NCBI RefSeq assembly: GCF_014696715.1
Contig: NZ_JACJQO010000018.1
Span: forward strand, 1 to 64,000
DNA: 64,000 bases
Reading direction: 5' to 3'
Source of the DNA: Pseudanabaena sp. FACHB-2040
GTDB taxonomy: Bacteria > Cyanobacteriota > Cyanobacteriia > Phormidesmidales > Phormidesmidaceae
How positions within the stretch are numbered: the stretch's first letter is position 1; every line of letters starts with the position of its first letter. A program made the translations under genes and the position numbers. Below are positions 8,527-17,531 of this stretch, piece by piece. Under the pieces are notes generated by a model. That model worked only from the letters and a program-made list of their open reading frames with translations. It was not told where the DNA came from and did no database searches.

Positions 8527-9336
8527 ATGGCAATCACAGACCCTCGTCAAGAAATTGAACAAGTTTGTATTCTGCTGGAAAAATACTTTGACCTTGGCTC
8601 CTGTGAAGTAGATGCAGTGATGACCGACTGGCTACAGCAGTTTGAACTGATGTGGATTCAGAGCGCAATTGTAGAAGCCCTTTATCAGGGCAGATACAAA
8701 ATTCTCTCCGTCGATCACATCTTGCGCTTGTGGGGGCGGCGAGGTCAGCCTCTGCGTCACTACAACCGAGAGTTTGAAGCCATCTTCTCAGGTCAGCCCG
8801 TCCTATTTCCCAACCCACTGCCAACCAGTGAACTAAAGCCCGCCACAAAGCCGCGTATACCGCTGCTCCCCGCTGCCCCCTTGCCTGCTGAAGAAACGGA
8901 CTCACCCCATCGAGACAATCCGTTTCTCCAGCCGCAGCCTGGTCAATGGGGCTATCTCTCGGCTCAGCCGCCCGACCCATCCCCTGAAGAAATAGAAGCA
9001 CCAGCAGTCGAAGATCCCTGGGAGAGCGCAGTACCAGAAGCTGCCTCCGAAGCTGTATCCACAGACGGCCCAGCCGAAGAACTTTGGGCTGAGCTGTCTG
9101 TAAATCATCCGGGTGTCTATACAGCCTCCTCCGAGGCGAGTCCGGGGCCGTTGGGCATTGAGCCTTTCAAGCCGTTGCCCTCACTCCACCAAAAAACTGA
9201 AGGCTGGCTTGGCGCTCCGGTCGATATGAGTGCAGGTCATCCTGAACCCATTCAAACCTTTGTTCCTCAGGTAAACTCGACTGAACTGGATCAGCGATTG
9301 CAGGCAGTGGCCCGCAGACCCGAACACTCCTCTTAG
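8527..9336 (+). CDS. Conserved cyanobacterial hypothetical protein
   Basis: 269 residues from the ATG at 8527; an alternative in-frame ATG lies 69 bases upstream. The first 100 residues are a compact, mostly helical domain containing LLEKYFDLGSCEVD and YQGRYKILSVDHILRLWGRRG. The rest is a Pro/Glu-rich, probably disordered tail without known motifs. The N-terminal domain looks like a conserved cyanobacterial family, but I cannot assign a function. It lies 105 bases after the DUF3769 gene on the same strand and converges with the DUF4912 gene, whose stop is 28 bases away. Confidence 0.75.
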   Translation: MAITDPRQEIEQVCILLEKYFDLGSCEVDAVMTDWLQQFELMWIQSAIVEALYQGRYKILSVDHILRLWGRRGQPLRHYNREFEAIFSGQPVLFPNPLPTSELKPATKPRIPLLPAAPLPAEETDSPHRDNPFLQPQPGQWGYLSAQPPDPSPEEIEAPAVEDPWESAVPEAASEAVSTDGPAEELWAELSVNHPGVYTASSEASPGPLGIEPFKPLPSLHQKTEGWLGAPVDMSAGHPEPIQTFVPQVNSTELDQRLQAVARRPEHSS

Positions 9337-9364
9337 CCCTATCAGGTTCCTGGAAAGGGGAGAT

Positions 9365-11818
9365 TTAAGGGGTGGGCCACTCATCTTGGGCTTCGTCTTG
9401 GGTGTTGGTGTTGCGATCTGGCGTTTCGCGCTCGAAGGATAGGTGAATAGAGCGGCTTTGCTCTCCATCTGTCGCAACTGCCATGATTGGGTAGTCAATC
9501 ACGCCATCCTGGAAGGACATTTGCAATCGGAAAGTACCGTCAGGACTGAGCCTAATCGGCTGTCCGCCAATGGTGACTGTGGCATCGGGCTCTGTTGCTC
9601 CGTACACGATCAGTTCGGCATCAGCAACCAGCCAAAACTTACGGGGACGAATGGGCGGCATAGAGGCGGCAAAGCCGATCCCAGAAAGAGTTGGTAAAGC
9701 TCCAGACACAGTTGGCAGGGCCCCAGACACAGTTGGCAGGGCCCAAAGGCCTATGCCAGAAGGAAATCCGTAGGAACTGACTGATTGGCCAGGAGTCAGC
9801 GAACCTGGAACATGCTGCATAGATCCAAACAGAGAACCGGCTACCCGAAGCGATTCGGTAGACTGGGCCAGGGCAAACAGGCTTTCATGAATGGGAGACG
9901 TGCCAGTGGCTCTTTGCTCGGGCGGAACTAGGGTGAATAGGGTCTGACCCCGCAAATCTTCATCCCAACCCACCGTGAGGAAGTGATCTTCTATCCAGTC
10001 GGAAGGGTAGACGGGCGGAACGTGAATAGTATTGGAGCGGGCCAGCACCAGCCATCGGCTATCAGCAGTGAGATAGCCAATTTCGGCCAGATAGTTGCGA
10101 TCGCTCACCGGAATCGGCAGATGCCAGTCTCGGGCCATCTCCTCACAGTCGTACTGCTGCAGGCTGTGGGAATTTTGATAGTTCAGGTTTACGTCGGTGA
10201 CATCATACAGCCGCAGCGCCAAGCGCTCTCCTCCTTGACGGCGAAGCTGCTCCTTGTGCTCACTCGGAGTGTCCCAGTAGACATAGGCCCATTGAGGGTC
10301 GCGCGGCAATAGGACAATACGGCTTTCCCCGTAGCCATTTGGCAAGTCCGACAAGCCCTGATCAACATCAGAGAGATCTAGATCCTCGATTGGCCGACCG
10401 ACTACGTTGTACTTGCTAGCCTCAATGATGGACTGGTCTTCTGTGTTGGCAGCCGTGGCTCCAGCGGCAAGTCCGGCTGCGCCTGCTCCGGCGGCCAGAC
10501 CTGCTGCGCTCGCCATTAGGGGATTTGTAGGCAGGTAGGGAGAAGGAGGTTCGGCTGGTGGTTGTGGCGAGGGCCGCGCGGGTTGAGGCGCTGGCTCGGG
10601 CTCAAGTACCTCGGGCTCAACCACCTCGGATTCAAGTGCCTCGGGCACCGCTGGTGCTGCTGCTGTCGTTGGTTCCGGCTCAACTGATAGCGGTGCAGGG
10701 GCAGGTGGAACGGGATCTGCTTCGGTTACTTCTGGGATAGAGGGAACCTGTTCAAAGTCAGCCAGGATTAACTCAGGTTCGGTAGTGAAAGCTTCTGGAG
10801 TCGAAGCGGGTTCAGGTTCAGCTGATACTGGGATGGGATCAAAGTCAGCCAGGATCGGCTCAGGCTCAGTGGGGACGGCTTCTAGAGCAAAGGCAGTGGG
10901 TTCAGGTTCAATTGATGCCGGACTAGGATCAAAGTCAGCCAGGATTAGCTCAGGCTCAGTGGGGACGGCTTCTGGAGCAGAGACAGCGGGTTCAACTGGT
11001 GCCGGACTAGGCTCAATAGGATCTGGTGCAGGTGGAATCGGGGTCAACTCGGCCACTGCCGGCGTGGAGGGCACAGCATCAGCTGGTACCGGAGTAGGCT
11101 CGAAGTCAGCCAGTACTGGATTAGGCTCAACGGGGGGAGCTTCGGATATGGGAGGTGCGGGCTCAGCGTCAGCTGGTACTGGACTGGGCTCAATGGGGGC
11201 TGACTCGGCTACTGCTGGTGTAGGGGGCGTGGGTTCAAAATCAGCCAATACTGGATCAGACTCGATAGGGGCAGCTTCTGGCTGAGGAATAGCCGGGGGG
11301 GCAGCGCTAGGGCCAACTGGTGGCGTGGTGGGAGGCTGAGGAATTGGCGTAACTCCGTCGTCGACAGGGGTAACCGCAGGGGTACGCCTGCGCATTAGGC
11401 CCCATAGAAGACCGCCTAAAAGTCCCAGGGGCAGCAAAATCCACAACCAGGTTGAACCGCCTTGATTCTGGGTCCGATCCGTTCCATTCGGTCCTGCTGC
11501 AACCTCAAAATCAGCGGGCGAGGTGGGAGCGGTGGCTATTGTCTCATGAGCCTGAGCAACAACTCTCAGAGCACCGGCAGCTACAGCGTCTTCCTGCGGA
11601 CGGGCAGCAATAATATCCTGGCCCTGAGCGGCAGTGACATGGCTTAAAGAAGTAGCAACGTCGTTAGTTAGGGAAGATGCGATCGCTTCATCATAGCTGC
11701 CTGTCTCCAGTGCAATCTTAGACAGTAGGGCTTGAGCTTGACCTGCGGGAAAAGCGGCTGCTTGAGGGAGACAAGCAGAAAGCAGTAAGGCTGCCAGAAT
11801 AGGAGATTTATGGCGCAT
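9365..11818 (-). CDS. DUF4912 protein with N-terminal signal, TM segment and repetitive Pro/Glu linker
   Basis: 817 residues. MRHKSPILAALLLSAC looks like a signal sequence with a lipobox-like LSAC (Cys16), though cleavage after QAAA is also possible. A transmembrane helix lies near residues 123-142 (LWILLPLGLLGGLLWGLM) followed by RRR. Then come about 270 residues of Pro/Glu/Ala repeats in which LADF(E/D) occurs five times. The folded part, near residues 465-640, is DUF4912: SRIVLLPRDPQWAYVYWDTP, then LRLYDVTD and DWHLPIP. A short 7-residue repeat (ALPTVSG) follows, then a C-terminal strand-rich domain. This suggests an envelope-anchored protein holding DUF4912 away from the membrane on a stalk. 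Function is unknown. Confidence 0.85.
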   Translation of the reverse strand: MRHKSPILAALLLSACLPQAAAFPAGQAQALLSKIALETGSYDEAIASSLTNDVATSLSHVTAAQGQDIIAARPQEDAVAAGALRVVAQAHETIATAPTSPADFEVAAGPNGTDRTQNQGGSTWLWILLPLGLLGGLLWGLMRRRTPAVTPVDDGVTPIPQPPTTPPVGPSAAPPAIPQPEAAPIESDPVLADFEPTPPTPAVAESAPIEPSPVPADAEPAPPISEAPPVEPNPVLADFEPTPVPADAVPSTPAVAELTPIPPAPDPIEPSPAPVEPAVSAPEAVPTEPELILADFDPSPASIEPEPTAFALEAVPTEPEPILADFDPIPVSAEPEPASTPEAFTTEPELILADFEQVPSIPEVTEADPVPPAPAPLSVEPEPTTAAAPAVPEALESEVVEPEVLEPEPAPQPARPSPQPPAEPPSPYLPTNPLMASAAGLAAGAGAAGLAAGATAANTEDQSIIEASKYNVVGRPIEDLDLSDVDQGLSDLPNGYGESRIVLLPRDPQWAYVYWDTPSEHKEQLRRQGGERLALRLYDVTDVNLNYQNSHSLQQYDCEEMARDWHLPIPVSDRNYLAEIGYLTADSRWLVLARSNTIHVPPVYPSDWIEDHFLTVGWDEDLRGQTLFTLVPPEQRATGTSPIHESLFALAQSTESLRVAGSLFGSMQHVPGSLTPGQSVSSYGFPSGIGLWALPTVSGALPTVSGALPTLSGIGFAASMPPIRPRKFWLVADAELIVYGATEPDATVTIGGQPIRLSPDGTFRLQMSFQDGVIDYPIMAVATDGEQSRSIHLSFERETPDRNTNTQDEAQDEWPTP
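9681..9743 (-). repeat. 21-bp in-frame tandem repeat in the DUF4912 gene
   Basis: CCAGACACAGTTGGCAGGGCC occurs perfectly at 9702-9722 and 9723-9743, with a degenerate copy at 9681-9701. On the coding (minus) strand each unit encodes ALPTVSG or a variant. The 21-base period keeps the reading frame, so copy number can vary by slippage without breaking the protein. Confidence 0.85.
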
Positions 11819-12075
11819 TTTTAATCAGGTGAGCCTACAGAGTGGGCCGCTTATTTAAAACTTTATAAAAGGAGACACGCTAAATATCGCAGTATTCGCC
11901 TGACCCGTCAATGGAGATTCAAAGGTTCTGATCTACCTATCTAATCAAGATAGGTTTTCCTCTGCGCCTCCCCTTAAATGCAAAGCCTCATGCTCTTACC
12001 TAATGAGAACTTTTGCTCCACCAAAGCTAGAGAGTCAGCATATTTTTTATTGCCTCCCTCTGCCTTTCCCACCTC

Positions 12076-12381
12076 TCAAGAACCTCCCTTTTGCCCCCGA
12101 CGTTTACCCGATCGCTTTGAGGAGCGATGGGCTGATCCGGGCTGAGTCTGATGGGTGCCAAAATATTTTTCACTGCGGTAGCGCAGCCAAACTCGCAACG
12201 CCTGGGGAACTTTGTCTTTTTGCTCCGGAGTTAGGGTGCTGTATAGCGCCAGGGCCTGCTCTCGCTCTTTACGGCAGGCAGCATTTTTGTGAGCATCCCA
12301 TAGGCTACGAGCGGCTCTAATGCGGCGGCAGACCTCTTTAATGAGATCCTCGCCTTCCAGGGGACGATCTGGGATGGGCAT
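12076..12381 (-). CDS. Small conserved cyanobacterial protein, unknown function
   Basis: 101 residues starting MPIPDRPLEGEDLIKEVCRR. It is basic and mostly helical, with WDAHKNAACRKEREQALALY and LTPEQKDKVPQALRVWLRYR, ending in a Lys/Arg/Gly-rich tail. It resembles a widespread small cyanobacterial family of unknown role. The ATG at 12381 is preferred because GAGGT lies about 8 bases upstream and the conserved part begins there. An in-frame start at 12429 would add 16 residues. The basic tail would suit nucleic-acid or ribosome contact, but that is only an inference. Confidence 0.7.
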   Translation of the reverse strand: MPIPDRPLEGEDLIKEVCRRIRAARSLWDAHKNAACRKEREQALALYSTLTPEQKDKVPQALRVWLRYRSEKYFGTHQTQPGSAHRSSKRSGKRRGQKGGS

Positions 12382-12479
12382 AGTAGCGACCTCAGGTTTA
12401 AGCCAGGCTGCAGTGGAGGCAGCAACCATTTGAGTCTAAGCTAAGGGGTTGTGTCCTTACCAAGACAGGTTTGAAAAGT

Positions 12480-13271
12480 ATGCAGGTTGCCACCTGGAAC
12501 GTAAACTCGATCCGGATGAGGTTAAACCATGTGGTTGACTGGTTGCAGGCTCGACCGGTCGATGTGCTCTGCCTTCAAGAAACTAAGGTAGTTGATGAGC
12601 TATTTCCAGGTGCTGCTTTTGAGGCAGTGGGCTATCACCCCTATATCTATGGACAAAAAACCTACAACGGAGTGGCCCTGCTCAGCCGTCAACCGCTCGA
12701 TGATGTCAAACTAGGGTTTGTCGGGGTCTTGGACCCGGTTGAAGTAGGAGATCTTGATGAGCAAAAGCGGGTTATCGCTGGCGTTACAAAAGGCGTTTGT
12801 ATTGTTAATCTCTATGTGCCGAATGGCTCCTCCGTGGGCAGTGACAAATATGCCTACAAATTGCGTTGGTTGGCGCTGCTGCAGAAATATTTGGCTGCCC
12901 TACTAACCCAGTATCAGCAGGTGAACGTCTGCGGCGACTTCAACATCGCTCTCGAAGATCGAGACATTTATGATCCTGCTGGTAAAGAGACTCACATCAT
13001 GGCCTCTCCAGTTGAACGGGAGGCTTTACAGGCAGTGCTCTCGGTTGGGTTAAAAGACGCTTTTCGCAAGTTCACTCAGGAGGGAGGGCATTACAGTTGG
13101 TGGGACTACCGAGCTGCCTCCTTTCGTCGCAACCACGGCTGGCGGATTGATCACCACTATCTGTCTCCTACTCTCTATGAACAGGCTCAGCGCTGCACAA
13201 TCGATGTTGAGCCGCGCCAACAAGAGCAGCCTAGCGACCACACTCCAGTTATTGTTGAATACCTAGTTTAG
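12480..13271 (+). CDS. xth: Exodeoxyribonuclease III
   Basis: 263 residues from ATG 12480 (MQVATWNVNSIRMR, the usual ExoIII start); a TTG 9 bases earlier is less likely. It belongs to the ExoIII/AP endonuclease (EEP) family. LCLQETK carries the metal-binding Glu, then come NLYVPNGSS and NVCGDFNIAL with the active-site Asp-Asn. YSWWDYR and the C-terminal GWRIDHHYLS and PSDHTPVIVEY carry the catalytic Asp-His. It cuts abasic sites and removes 3' blocking groups in base excision repair. It is divergent from the preceding small gene and followed by a long non-coding gap. Confidence 0.94.
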   Translation: MQVATWNVNSIRMRLNHVVDWLQARPVDVLCLQETKVVDELFPGAAFEAVGYHPYIYGQKTYNGVALLSRQPLDDVKLGFVGVLDPVEVGDLDEQKRVIAGVTKGVCIVNLYVPNGSSVGSDKYAYKLRWLALLQKYLAALLTQYQQVNVCGDFNIALEDRDIYDPAGKETHIMASPVEREALQAVLSVGLKDAFRKFTQEGGHYSWWDYRAASFRRNHGWRIDHHYLSPTLYEQAQRCTIDVEPRQQEQPSDHTPVIVEYLV

Positions 13272-13678
13272 GTTTTCTTGAAGGGTATCCTCGCGTTCCC
13301 ATGTCTCCGCGTCTTCCATTCCACCAACAGTGCTCTCTGCGTCAAGTTTGCTGGAATGAGGCAGTAGAATATAGGCGAGATGGCCAATTAGCTGTACGGC
13401 TGGCAGTCGAGAGATGGTCCAGGTAACGTCTCCTTATCGCAATCGAGGAGTCTAAGTAGGAGAGAATGTACTAGCCTAGCGAACAGCTTTTTTCTGGTCG
13501 CCTTTTCGAGGGAAAGAAGCCCGTGGTTCGCTAATAGAGGTCACAGGACCAGGCTGGATAAGAACTGAGAAAAGCTTTTAAGCTCAGGCAACGGGTGCCT
13601 TGGCAAGAAAGTTCCTGGCCTTGAAGGCTCTAGGCAAGTGCCCAGGCAGAATGTGTGGCGTAGATCGGTTGATGGTTC
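13272..13678. other. 407-bp intergenic region with a repeat and a structured element
   Basis: No convincing gene is seen between xth and the SNF2 helicase. It holds a short polypyrimidine repeat (CGCGTTCCC-ATGTCTCCGCGTCTTCC, 13292-13317) and a long hairpin (13477-13533). Smaller stems follow, such as GGCA-ACGG-GTGCC near 13589 and GCCTTGAAGGC near 13619. It does not match RNase P RNA, tmRNA, SRP RNA or a tRNA that I recognise. Confidence 0.6.
13477..13533 (+). ncRNA. Candidate structured RNA or leader hairpin upstream of the SNF2 gene
   Basis: The outer stem TAGCGAAC (13477-13484) pairs with GTTCGCTA (13526-13533). The inner stem GCTTTTTTC (13486-13494) pairs with GAAAGAAGC (13512-13520) with one G-U pair when read on plus. 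They are separated by an asymmetric bulge, and the apical loop is about 17 bases. The two co-axial stems total 17 pairs. The element ends 145 bases before the SNF2 start codon, so it could be part of a 5' leader or a separate small RNA. No family match is claimed. Confidence 0.35.
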
Positions 13679-16600
13679 ATGACAATCTTACACGGCAGTT
13701 GGCTTCCGGAGCGTCAGCAGTTTTTCCTTTGGGGAGAAGCCTGGCAGCGAACTGAGACACAGTCATTTCCTGCTGCTGCCGGGGTGTATGAACATCCCTA
13801 CAGCTTGGCGCAAATCGATCTGGCTGCCTGGTTAAAAGCTCAGGCTCAGCGCGAGTCTAATGGAGAGGGCGTGACTGCCTCAGGACTGGTGCTGCCGGGC
13901 GGTATTTTGGCCGGATTGACTCCAGAGGTAGCGCCGCCGGAACCAGCTAAGCGCCGCCGAGGTAAAGCACCAGCGACTTCAACTGCCCCAGTCACGGCTC
14001 AACCGATTACCTACCCTTGGGTCAAAATGCCTCTGGTGCTGCCGACAGGTTTGGAGAAGGGCTATCTCCAGCCGATTCACTCGGCCGCGGCTGAGTTTCC
14101 CAGCGCGCTTTATCCCTGGTGGGTCAGTGGATGGCTGGTGCCGCCGCCGGTGGCGCTGACGATTTTGCTGAAGCTGCCTTTGGGCCAGTCTGTTGGAGAG
14201 GCCGCTTCTAATCTGGGCTCTGACCTGCGCTACTGGGGGCACGTCGCCCGATGGGGGCTGGATCTGCTGGCTCGAGGGAAGGTGCTGCCTGCGATCGCAC
14301 TTACCAGCCAGCGTCAAGAAGCCTTTTGGCAGCCCTTGCTCGACAGCGCCGTAGATCAAGACCGACTGCGGCAGTTTGCTCGCAGAATGCCCGCCTCCTG
14401 CCTGAGTGTTTGTCGAGGCGGAGATGGCAGCAGCGATCACCCAGACGTTCAGGGGCCGTTTGTAGAGCTGTTGCCGCCGCCCGAGGATCTGCTGCTACAG
14501 TTTCTCAGCCAGATCATTGACAGTCGAGTGCGAACCACCGCCAAGACCCAGCCGGTACCCGCCACCACCCCCCTGAGCCGAGAATTGCCGGTCCGCGAGT
14601 GGCTCAGCGCTCTGTCTAACCCCAATCCAGTGCTAGAAGCCAGCCCTGCTACCACATCCCGTCTGCGCGATGCCCTAGCTACCTGGACTGCCCCCCTCCA
14701 AAACCAGACAGAGCAGACAGCTCAGTTTCGTACTCGCTTCGTGCTTTCGCCGCCCCAGCAGCAGGGGGGCGACTGGCATTTGGCCTATGCGCTGCAGTCG
14801 GTCGTTGATCCAGACTGGTCTGTCAGCGCGGAGTTGATCTGGCAGCATCCGGTAGATCAGTTTCAGATTCGGGGGCAAACCATTGAGTCGCCTCAAGAAA
14901 CGCTCCTAGGAGGTTTAGGTCGGGCAGCTCGTCTGTATGAACCGATTCGCCAGAGCCTACTAGGCCAGCAGCCTGCGGGGTGTGCCCTCGATCCGATTCA
15001 GGCCTACGAATTTATTCGGGCAGTGGTGTGGCGGCTGCAGGATAACGGCTTTAGCGTTGAGCTACCGGCAGGGCTCACTGGGCAGGCTAGCAGCTTAGAT
15101 AGCCGCATTGGTCTCAAGATCAAGGCAGAGGTGCCAGGCCGAGGTCAGCGGTTGGGCCTAAAAAGCCTGCTGAACTTCCAGTGGGAGCTGTCTTTAGCCG
15201 GTGAGACGCTGACTAAAGCTGATTTTGAGGGGCTGTTGGCCCAGCGCTCGCCCCTAGTAGAAATCAACGGCAAATGGGTAGAGCTGCGGCCCCAGGAGGT
15301 CAAAGCCGCCCAGGTATTTTTGACCAGCCGCAAAACCGAAACGCCTCTTTCCGTCGAAGATGCCCTCCGAATTAGCACTGGCGATACCCAGGTCATCGAC
15401 AAGCTACCTGTCGTTAGCTTTGAAGCCTCAGGAGCGCTGCAGGCGCTGATTGACACGCTGACCACCGGCAACCAGACGTTGGCTCCCCTGACCGAACCCG
15501 ATGGTTTTAAGGGGCAGCTGCGACCTTATCAGGCCAGAGGGGTAGCTTGGCTAGCGTTTCTGGAGCAGTGGGGCTTAGGGGCCTGTTTGGCCGACGATAT
15601 GGGATTAGGCAAAACGATTCAGCTGATCGCCTTTCTGCTGCATCTGCGTCAAGAGGGGTTTCTAAACTCGCCTACCGTGCTGGTTTGCCCCACCTCGGTC
15701 TTGGGCAACTGGGAGCGGGAGGTCAAGCGGTTTGCTCCAGATCTCAAGACCCTGGTGCACCACGGAGATAAACGGTTTCGGGGGGCTGCTCTGCTGAGAA
15801 GCATCAAGTCAGTGCAGCTGGTCATCACTAGCTACCCGCTGGTCTTCCGTGACTTGAAGGATCTGCAGGCAGTGGCCTGGCAAGGGATTGTGCTAGACGA
15901 AGCCCAAAACATCAAAAATCCCGAGGCTAAGCAGGCAAAGGCTGTACGGCAGCTAGAAGGGCAGTTCCGCATCGCGTTGACCGGCACCCCAGTGGAAAAC
16001 CGCCTCGGCGAACTGTGGTCGATCCTGGACTTTCTAAACCCAGGTTATCTGGGACCGCGCAACTTCTTTCAGCGTCGCTTTGCCGCTCCAATTGAGAAAT
16101 ACGGCGATACGGCTTCACTCCAGATGTTGCGATCGCTTGTGCAGCCCTTCATTTTGCGCCGCCTCAAAACCGACCGCGACATCATTCAAGATCTGCCTGA
16201 AAAGCAGGAAATGACCGTCTTTTGTGGCCTCTCCGCCGAACAAGCTGCCCTTTATCAGAAAACGGTTGATCAGTCGCTGGAGGCTTTGAACGAGGCAGAG
16301 GGTGTTCAGCGGCGCGGCCAGATTCTGGCTTTGCTCACCCGGCTTAAGCAGATCTGTAACCATCCAGCCCAGTTCCTGCAGGAAGATAGCCTTGGCGGGC
16401 TCACCCGCTCCGGGAAACTGCAGCGTCTTAATGAAATGGTCGAGGAAATGCTTTCGGAAGGTGACCGGGCCTTGATCTTTACCCAGTTCGCTGAGTGGGG
16501 CAAGCTGCTCAAAGCTCACCTAGAGCATCACTTTAGAGAAGAATCGCTGTTTCTCTACGGCAGCACTTCCAAGCAGCAGCGGGAGACCATGGTTGACCGC

Positions 16601-16957
16601 TTTCAGCTCGATCCCAACGGGCCGCGCCTGTTTATTTTGTCCCTCAAGGCGGGCGGGGTGGGGCTCAACCTAACCCGAGCCAACCACGTTTTCCACTTCG
16701 ACCGCTGGTGGAACCCTGCCGTCGAAAATCAAGCGACAGATAGAGCTTTTCGCATCGGTCAGACCCGCAATGTCCAGGTGCACAAGTTTGTCTGTACCGG
16801 CACCTTAGAAGAGCGCATCCACGAAATGATCGAGAGCAAGCAGGCGCTCTCGGAGCAGGTGGTTGGCGCGGGAGAAGCTTGGCTAACTGAGCTAGGCACC
16901 GACCAGCTGCGAAACTTGCTGCTGTTAGATCGCAGTGCCGTGATCGACGACGAATAG
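13679..16957 (+). CDS. SNF2-family DEAD/DEAH-box helicase
   Basis: 1092 residues. The first 600 form the N-terminal region usual for bacterial SNF2 helicases. The ATPase core has DDMGLGKT (Walker A, residues 639-646), DEAQ (740-743) and LTGTPVENRLGELWSI. The second lobe carries ALIFTQFAEWGKLL, LSLKAGGVGLNLTRANHV and DRAFRIGQTRNVQVHKF. Such enzymes use ATP to translocate on double-stranded DNA and displace bound proteins or polymerase; here it is a stand-alone cytosolic protein with no SWIM domain in the same chain. The ATG at 13679 lacks a strong Shine-Dalgarno. Codon use and HIP1 sites fit the chromosome. Confidence 0.93.
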   Translation: MTILHGSWLPERQQFFLWGEAWQRTETQSFPAAAGVYEHPYSLAQIDLAAWLKAQAQRESNGEGVTASGLVLPGGILAGLTPEVAPPEPAKRRRGKAPATSTAPVTAQPITYPWVKMPLVLPTGLEKGYLQPIHSAAAEFPSALYPWWVSGWLVPPPVALTILLKLPLGQSVGEAASNLGSDLRYWGHVARWGLDLLARGKVLPAIALTSQRQEAFWQPLLDSAVDQDRLRQFARRMPASCLSVCRGGDGSSDHPDVQGPFVELLPPPEDLLLQFLSQIIDSRVRTTAKTQPVPATTPLSRELPVREWLSALSNPNPVLEASPATTSRLRDALATWTAPLQNQTEQTAQFRTRFVLSPPQQQGGDWHLAYALQSVVDPDWSVSAELIWQHPVDQFQIRGQTIESPQETLLGGLGRAARLYEPIRQSLLGQQPAGCALDPIQAYEFIRAVVWRLQDNGFSVELPAGLTGQASSLDSRIGLKIKAEVPGRGQRLGLKSLLNFQWELSLAGETLTKADFEGLLAQRSPLVEINGKWVELRPQEVKAAQVFLTSRKTETPLSVEDALRISTGDTQVIDKLPVVSFEASGALQALIDTLTTGNQTLAPLTEPDGFKGQLRPYQARGVAWLAFLEQWGLGACLADDMGLGKTIQLIAFLLHLRQEGFLNSPTVLVCPTSVLGNWEREVKRFAPDLKTLVHHGDKRFRGAALLRSIKSVQLVITSYPLVFRDLKDLQAVAWQGIVLDEAQNIKNPEAKQAKAVRQLEGQFRIALTGTPVENRLGELWSILDFLNPGYLGPRNFFQRRFAAPIEKYGDTASLQMLRSLVQPFILRRLKTDRDIIQDLPEKQEMTVFCGLSAEQAALYQKTVDQSLEALNEAEGVQRRGQILALLTRLKQICNHPAQFLQEDSLGGLTRSGKLQRLNEMVEEMLSEGDRALIFTQFAEWGKLLKAHLEHHFREESLFLYGSTSKQQRETMVDRFQLDPNGPRLFILSLKAGGVGLNLTRANHVFHFDRWWNPAVENQATDRAFRIGQTRNVQVHKFVCTGTLEERIHEMIESKQALSEQVVGAGEAWLTELGTDQLRNLLLLDRSAVIDDE

Positions 16958-16987
16958 ATTAGCTATCGATTTAGCTGGCTCTGCTTT

Positions 16988-17173
16988 TTATTGACCAAAC
17001 TGCAGCCGCACCTGTTCTACCAAATCAGCGGTAACGGTTTCTAGTGCCTGGCTGCGGGCTACGGCTTCAATTCGATTTCTAGCCTGAGATCGCACAAAAA
17101 ACGGAATGCTGTTGAGCTTGTCTTTGGCCTCAGCCGTCCACTGGGGCAAATCGGTGGGTTGTCGCTCGATCAT
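16988..17173 (-). CDS. Small PCP_red-domain protein
   Basis: 61 residues. The segment [20 protein letters not shown] followed by [20 protein letters not shown] matches the PCP_red domain (PF08369) otherwise found at the C-terminus of the ChlB/BchB subunit of light-independent protochlorophyllide reductase. Here nearly the whole protein is this domain: three helices and no Fe-S cysteines. Such stand-alone proteins occur in cyanobacteria, and their role is unproven; contact with a porphyrin or a reductase subunit is inference from the domain name. It converges with the SNF2 gene, whose stop is 30 bases away. Confidence 0.8.
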   Translation of the reverse strand: MIERQPTDLPQWTAEAKDKLNSIPFFVRSQARNRIEAVARSQALETVTADLVEQVRLQFGQ

Positions 17174-17531
17174 CGTGCTTTTTCTGGGAAAACCTTCTTC
17201 CTATCCTAATAGTCGCGGTCAGTCTATGTAATTTCCGATAAAAACTTCAATGTAATCAGGAATCTCCCTAAGTGGTGACGTAGATTAAAGTGTCTGCTGA
17301 TAGGTATCCCCTTAAAGTCAGACAATCTCAGCAAACTTAAGTAGCCATTTCAGAGGCGTTGGCCTGTCTCGGCGGTGGCCTATTAGGTCTTTGTTCGGGT
17401 CTATCTATGGGCCTGCAGGCATTGGTACATGGAACCTGGCCTGCTGTTCCAAAGTCTTAGAAACCTGGGCACACTAGGCCAGAAGAGGCTCCGACTTCCC
17501 CCCTGTCCGTATATACAACCGAGCGATTGTC
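17174..17531. other. 358-bp region upstream of sigC
   Basis: I see no gene here. It separates the divergent PCP_red gene from sigC and must carry promoters for both. The stretch near 17225-17345 is relatively AT-rich, but I cannot fix a -10/-35 pair with confidence. Confidence 0.5.

Noticed and set aside
10785-11285. 166-codon plus-strand frame opposite the DUF4912 linker
   Set aside because: Gly/Ser/Ala-rich low-complexity text mirrored from the Pro/Glu repeats of the real gene.
13272-13678. RNase P RNA, tmRNA or SRP RNA
   Set aside because: None of the conserved core words of these RNAs is present; only generic stems are visible.
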